Shown here: one piece after another, positions 44,823 to 48,279 of the stretch
How the letters are laid out: each line of letters starts with the position of its first letter
Position numbering within the stretch: the first letter of the stretch is position 1
Notes under the pieces: model-generated
Told to the model about the DNA's origin: nothing
What the model saw: the letters and a program-made list of their open reading frames with translations, nothing else
Database searches by the model: none
Source of the DNA: Persephonella sp.
GTDB lineage: Bacteria; Aquificota; Aquificia; Aquificales; Hydrogenothermaceae
Direction: 5' to 3'
Assembly (NCBI GenBank): GCA_027028005.1
Contig: JALVKE010000321.1
Location: 1-48,279, forward strand
Length of the DNA: 48,279 nt
Program-made: the position numbers and the translations under genes

Positions 44823-46029
44823 AGGTGATGAAGCAGCAGGAAAAGCCCTTGTTAGAAAATTAATTAAAGAAAAAAACATAGAAAAAATACACATTATATA
44901 TAGTGCTGCAAAGGAAATAAGGGAAGAGGAAAAATTCTGCAGAGATATAAAATCTGGAAAAATTATAAACTATGGTAGTTTCTCTAATCTATCCTTATTG
45001 GAAAAGCTTTTTGTAAGATTACCTTTATTTATTCCTTTTAAAATAGAAAAAAAAATTGTAGGATCTATAAAAACTCCTAATTTATTTCCTATATTAGAAA
45101 AAATAGAGAAGGTAGATAAAGTTATTAATGCTCCAGGAGGAGTTAATTTAGGACCATATATGGATACAAAATATTTATGGAGATTGTTTAATTCTGTTCA
45201 CCAAAAAGATACAGCTGTATATTCTATATCTTTTGGTCCATTTTTTGAAAGAAACTTTTTTGAAAAAAGATTTAAAAAGATAAGTGTTGAAACGTTAAAA
45301 AAGGCAAAATTTCTATCTTTAAGAGATAAACAAAGCCAAATATTTGCACAGGAATATGGTATTAGTTATATACCTTCAATTGATACAGCTTTTCTTGATG
45401 AATATTACGAAAAGAAACTACCAGATGATTTAAATTATTTAAAAAATAAAGAATATGTAGTTTTTGTTCCTAACCAATTATATAATTGGCATGTTTTCTT
45501 TAAAAATATGGAAAAACATATACTAGATAAATTTTACTTAAAAATTATGGATTTTTTCTTAAAAAAAAGGTTAACTATAGTTATGATTCCACAGCTTTAT
45601 GGCCAATTAGATGATTACAACTATTTTCTTAGTTTAAGAAAACAGTTAGACAATGAAAATATTTATGTAATAGATAAAAAACATAATTCAGATATACAAC
45701 AATTGATAATTAGAAATGCTATATTTTTAATTGGAGCAAGATATCATTCTATAATATTTGCTATACGTAATAACGTTCCTTTTGTGTCTTTATCTTATGA
45801 ACATAAAATGAGCCACACCTTAGAGTTATTAAATTTAACAGATTTAAATATTGAACTAAAAGATGTAGTTGGATCTAAAAAAGATCAATATATCCTTGAA
45901 CATATAAATGATTTATTTGAAAATAGGCAAAGTTATAAGGAAAAGATTTCAAAAGCTTCCCTTTATGCCAAAAATATAGCTGAAAGAACTTATGAAAAGC
46001 TAAAAGAAGACTTTTTGTTTAAAAAATAA
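44785..46029 (+). CDS. Polysaccharide pyruvyl transferase family protein
   Basis: The 414-residue protein has the family's features: LIINQHTSNRGDEAAGKALVRKL at the N-terminus, a central NAPGGVNLGPY, FGPFFERNFFEKRFK and LSLRDKQSQ, and the C-terminal GARYHSIIFAIRNNVPFVSLSYEHKM motif with the conserved histidine. The family transfers pyruvate as a ketal onto surface sugars, or forms related modifications (CsaB-like). It begins 38 bases inside the FrhB-like gene, with a GGAGAAG ribosome site, so the two are a functional pair. The acceptor sugar is unknown. Confidence 0.87.
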   Translation: MEILIINQHTSNRGDEAAGKALVRKLIKEKNIEKIHIIYSAAKEIREEEKFCRDIKSGKIINYGSFSNLSLLEKLFVRLPLFIPFKIEKKIVGSIKTPNLFPILEKIEKVDKVINAPGGVNLGPYMDTKYLWRLFNSVHQKDTAVYSISFGPFFERNFFEKRFKKISVETLKKAKFLSLRDKQSQIFAQEYGISYIPSIDTAFLDEYYEKKLPDDLNYLKNKEYVVFVPNQLYNWHVFFKNMEKHILDKFYLKIMDFFLKKRLTIVMIPQLYGQLDDYNYFLSLRKQLDNENIYVIDKKHNSDIQQLIIRNAIFLIGARYHSIIFAIRNNVPFVSLSYEHKMSHTLELLNLTDLNIELKDVVGSKKDQYILEHINDLFENRQSYKEKISKASLYAKNIAERTYEKLKEDFLFKK

Positions 46030-46244
46030 CTTTTATTTATTGGCTTTAGTTGGAACCCGGGGAAAATATTCATTAATCCTATTAAATTTTGATTGGATAT
46101 TTAGATACGAAATTGTAGAAGGGAAATCCAAACATTTTATAGAACATAAAGAAGAACAAAGTTTAACTAAGGAATTTTTTTATTGTTTGTTAAAAACGCT
46201 TGCTGTGATTAGTTTAATCGCTATATATAAAATCTTCTTTTTTT

Positions 46245-46596
46245 TGGTGGAGGCGGGGGGAATCGAACCCCCGTCCGAGAACGGCCGTTGCTCGGGCCTT
46301 CTACAGGCTTAGCCTGTGTTTAGTTTTTCGCCTGCGGCGACCCCACAGGCAGGGTATCCGCAGGCTAGCCCTGTAGAGTTTCGGAAGATGCCTACAGGGC
46401 GGTTAGCATCTTCCTATCCCGTGTGTCTTACGCCCTTCCTGAGCCCACGGGCAAGCTCAGGAGGACGTCGCTGCGTTAATTAAGCAGCGAGAGCGATTTC
46501 GCGTTCGGGAATTGTTGTTGTTTGGTTTTTTACGGAGTCTCCTTCTCCGGCCTGCTGACCCGGCGTAACCGTTCCCGTCGAACCCGGATCGCCCCC
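46245..46596 (-). ncRNA. ssrA: tmRNA
   Basis: tmRNA rescues stalled ribosomes. On the minus strand it starts GGGGGCGATCCGGGTTCGACGGG (tRNA-like 5' arm, from 46596) and ends in a T-arm with GGTTCGATTCCCCC and encoded CCACCA (46250-46245); the acceptor stem GGGGGCG pairs with CGCCTCC. The tag frame (around 46521-46480) reads TTTIPEREIALAA and then TAA, with the ALAA ending of proteolysis tags; the resume codon is not certain. The gene is very GC-rich against its surroundings, which signals a thermophile. Confidence 0.95.
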
Positions 46597-46622
46597 ATAT
46601 TCAATTTTCAAGTTCTGCACTA

Positions 46623-46650
46623 AATTTATGCAACAAATTTTTTTTGTCAA
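46623..46650 (-). promoter_or_regulatory. Promoter of the tmRNA gene
   Basis: On the minus strand a perfect TTGACA -35 box (46650-46645) is followed after 16 bases by TAAATT (46628-46623). The mature tmRNA begins about 26 bases past the -10 element, leaving room for a precursor 5' leader trimmed by RNase P. Confidence 0.7.
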
Positions 46651-46661
46651 GAGGTTTTATT

Positions 46662-47372
46662 TTATCCAACCTTTTTTAGAATACCTTTAACTCCATACTT
46701 TCTCATAAACTCTTGAGCTTCTTTTCTAGTTTTAAATTTTCCTATCATAAGTTTATAAAGCTTTCCTGTTTTCAGTACATAGAAATGCGAAGAAGGCACT
46801 TTATAGTTTTTCATTGCTTTTTTAACATTCTTTTCACTTGTAAATGCACCTACCTGTATGTAGTAGAAACCTTTTACTACAGATTTTAATCCTGTTTCTT
46901 TTTTAACAACCTTTTTAGGCTTTTTCTTCTCAATCTTTTCTGGCTTTTTATGGATTACCACTTTAGTTTTTTTCTCCTCTTTTTTTACAATCTTTTCTAC
47001 CTTTTTTGCAGTTTCTTTCTTTACTACTTTTTTGCTAATTTCCTTTTTCTTCTCCTTTAAGGCTTCCTCTATAGTTTTACCCTGTGGTTTTTTTGCCTCC
47101 TTTTTAACATGCTTTTGTATTTCTTGTTTATTCTCAACTTTTGCTATCTTCTTTTTCTCTTTAGCCGGTTTTTCTACAGGTTTTTCATCTACAATATTTA
47201 TCTCAGGTTCAGAAATTTTTTCTCCTTTTCCAGAGTAAAGATTTATACCTATTACAGTAAAAACGATTATAATTAAAATTCCTGACAGAATTATTATTGT
47301 TTTTTCTAATCTTTCCTGTTTCTTTTTAGCTTCTTCTATTTTCCGTATTGTATCTTTTAAATCTTTATCCAT
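46662..47372 (-). CDS. SPOR-domain membrane protein
   Basis: The 236-residue protein has a short cytoplasmic head (a charged coil, KDTIRKIEEAKKKQERLEK), one membrane helix (about 24-46), a long lysine/glutamate-rich periplasmic linker (about 50-160) and a C-terminal SPOR domain (about 163-236; GFYYIQVGAFTSEKNVKKAM, YVLKTGKLYKLMIGKFKTRKEAQEFM). SPOR domains bind denuded peptidoglycan at division sites, so a septal role is likely (FtsN/DedD-like layout). It lies two bases after argS on the same strand. Confidence 0.88.
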   Translation of the reverse strand: MDKDLKDTIRKIEEAKKKQERLEKTIIILSGILIIIVFTVIGINLYSGKGEKISEPEINIVDEKPVEKPAKEKKKIAKVENKQEIQKHVKKEAKKPQGKTIEEALKEKKKEISKKVVKKETAKKVEKIVKKEEKKTKVVIHKKPEKIEKKKPKKVVKKETGLKSVVKGFYYIQVGAFTSEKNVKKAMKNYKVPSSHFYVLKTGKLYKLMIGKFKTRKEAQEFMRKYGVKGILKKVG

Positions 47373-47374
47373 TG

Positions 47375-48277
47375 TTACATCCTCTCCACAGGGGTTATTC
47401 CCATAAGTTTAAATAATGTTCTAAGGGCATATTTGATTGCTTTTAGGAGATATAATCTGGCTTTCATTAAATTTTCGTCCTCTTCAACGAGAAACTTAAA
47501 GTTATTGTAATAATAGTGAAATTCAGAAGCTAAATCGTATGTTATCTGTGTAAGTTTATGGGGTTGTTGCTTTTCTGCTGCTTCAGAGATAAGGTCTGGA
47601 ATAAATGCAAGATATTTCATAATAACTCTTTCTTGCTCTTCTTTTAAAAGAGATAGGTCGGCTTCAAAATCTTTTTCTGGGTCAAAACCAAATCTTTCTT
47701 TTGCCTCTCTAAAAACAGAAGATATTCTCGCGTGAGCATATTGAACATAGTAAACAGGGTTTTCAGAGGATTTTTTTAGAGCAAGATCGATATCAAAGTT
47801 TAAATGGGTATTACTATCTTTTGATAGGAAAAAGTATATAACTGCATCTTTTCCAACTTCCTCTATAAGCTCTCTTAACGTAACAAAAGAGCCTGAACGC
47901 TTAGACATTTTAACTTCCTGTCCATTTTTAAACAGTTTTACCAGCTGAATAAAGATAACTCTAAGCCAGTCCTCAGGAACTCCAAAGGCCATAACTGCAG
48001 CTTTTAATCTAGGGAAGTATCCGTGGTGATCAGCTCCCCATACATCAACAACAAAGTCATATCCTCTTTTGAACTTGTCATAGTGATAAGCTATGTCACC
48101 TGCAAAGTATGTGTATGAACCATCAGATTTTATAATAACCCTATCTTTGTCGTCCCCGTATTCAGTGGTTTTAACCCATAAAGCTCCATCTTTTTCATAT
48201 ATAAGACCTTTTTTCTTTAGAAACTCTATTGCCTCATCTACTTTTCCTGAGGTATATAGAGACTTTTCACTAAACCA
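47375..48277 (-). CDS. argS: Arginyl-tRNA synthetase (3' part, truncated by the window edge)
   Basis: ArgS charges tRNA(Arg). The frame is open to the right edge, so about 300 C-terminal residues are visible and the N-terminal tRNA-binding domain and HIGH motif are outside. Seen are ADHHGYFPRLKAAVMAFGV, the KMSKRSG catalytic loop, DAVIYFFLSKDSNTHLNFDI, NPVYYVQYAHARI and the DALR anticodon-binding domain ending in LFKLMGITPVERM. An internal ATG at 47992 would cut the protein inside the catalytic core, so the longer frame is clearly the gene. The SPOR gene follows after two bases. Confidence 0.97.
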   Translation of the reverse strand, partial: WFSEKSLYTSGKVDEAIEFLKKKGLIYEKDGALWVKTTEYGDDKDRVIIKSDGSYTYFAGDIAYHYDKFKRGYDFVVDVWGADHHGYFPRLKAAVMAFGVPEDWLRVIFIQLVKLFKNGQEVKMSKRSGSFVTLRELIEEVGKDAVIYFFLSKDSNTHLNFDIDLALKKSSENPVYYVQYAHARISSVFREAKERFGFDPEKDFEADLSLLKEEQERVIMKYLAFIPDLISEAAEKQQPHKLTQITYDLASEFHYYYNNFKFLVEEDENLMKARLYLLKAIKYALRTLFKLMGITPVERM

Positions 48278-48279
48278 TA

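Noticed and set aside
46040-46312. Reading frame of 90 residues before and into the tmRNA
   Set aside because: It starts with TTG, has no ribosome site, and its end (VEAGGIEPPSE) is the well-known antisense reading of a tmRNA or tRNA T-arm. The sequence before it resembles no protein.
1-48279. CRISPR array or cas genes
   Set aside because: No run of regularly spaced direct repeats and no Cas-like protein was seen on either strand.
1-48279. Complete insertion sequence or prophage
   Set aside because: No transposase, integrase or phage structural gene is present; only the solitary hairpin near 19.4 kb is suggestive.

Overview
The window comes from a low-GC chromosome that reads as a thermophilic, respiring, Gram-negative chemolithotroph, most likely Aquificota (Hydrogenothermaceae, close to Sulfurihydrogenibium or Persephonella). 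The grounds are AT-rich protein genes beside a very GC-rich tmRNA, a napAGHBFLD order of the Epsilonproteobacteria/Aquificota type, a bc complex with a diheme cytochrome c, an outer-membrane porin, and thermophile-like lysine/glutamate-rich proteins. The exact genus is inferred, since no 16S gene is present.

Layout. 1-1275: end of a probable Wzz-type protein and a GT4 glycosyltransferase. 1272-4341 (minus): a Crp/Fnr regulator, gatC, recA and pilT. 4342-11682 (plus): a perfect Fnr-type box, a structured leader and napAGHBFLD (periplasmic nitrate reductase). 11782-19360 (plus): a PAS/ribbon-helix-helix protein, a porin, nirS, a NirN-like protein with a second cytochrome c domain, nirJ and nirF. 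19703-22262 (minus): Rieske protein, cytochrome b and diheme cytochrome c, converging on the nir genes. 22360-43721: housekeeping genes (rlmB-like, Tim44-like, fmt, pyrB, hemL, FAS1, DUF255, mtnB, pfkA, spoVG, surE, GNAT, histidine phosphatase, AhpD-like, pncA, hslU, ADP-forming acyl-CoA synthetase, pyrG) with a sensory diguanylate cyclase among them. 43830-46029: two surface-polysaccharide genes. 46245-46596: tmRNA. 46662-48277: SPOR protein and the 3' part of argS.

How the genes work together. The 4.3-22.4 kb block is a compact respiratory island. Quinol electrons would pass through NapGH to NapB/NapA (nitrate to nitrite), and through the Rieske/cytochrome b/c complex to NirS (nitrite to NO). 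NirJ, NirF and the NirN-like protein serve heme d1 synthesis; the other heme d1 genes are not in this window. A Crp/Fnr protein with no cysteine, encoded beside a perfect TTGAT-N4-ATCAA site, is the likely regulator. A weaker site with the same spacing lies upstream of the Rieske gene.

The observations most worth following up are: the pseudoknot-like leader of napA; the PAS plus ribbon-helix-helix protein between nap and nir; the NirN protein carrying its own C-terminal cytochrome c; a GC-rich patch at the start of that gene; the globin-like/CZB/GGDEF cyclase; and a phosphofructokinase with a mixed ATP/PPi signature.
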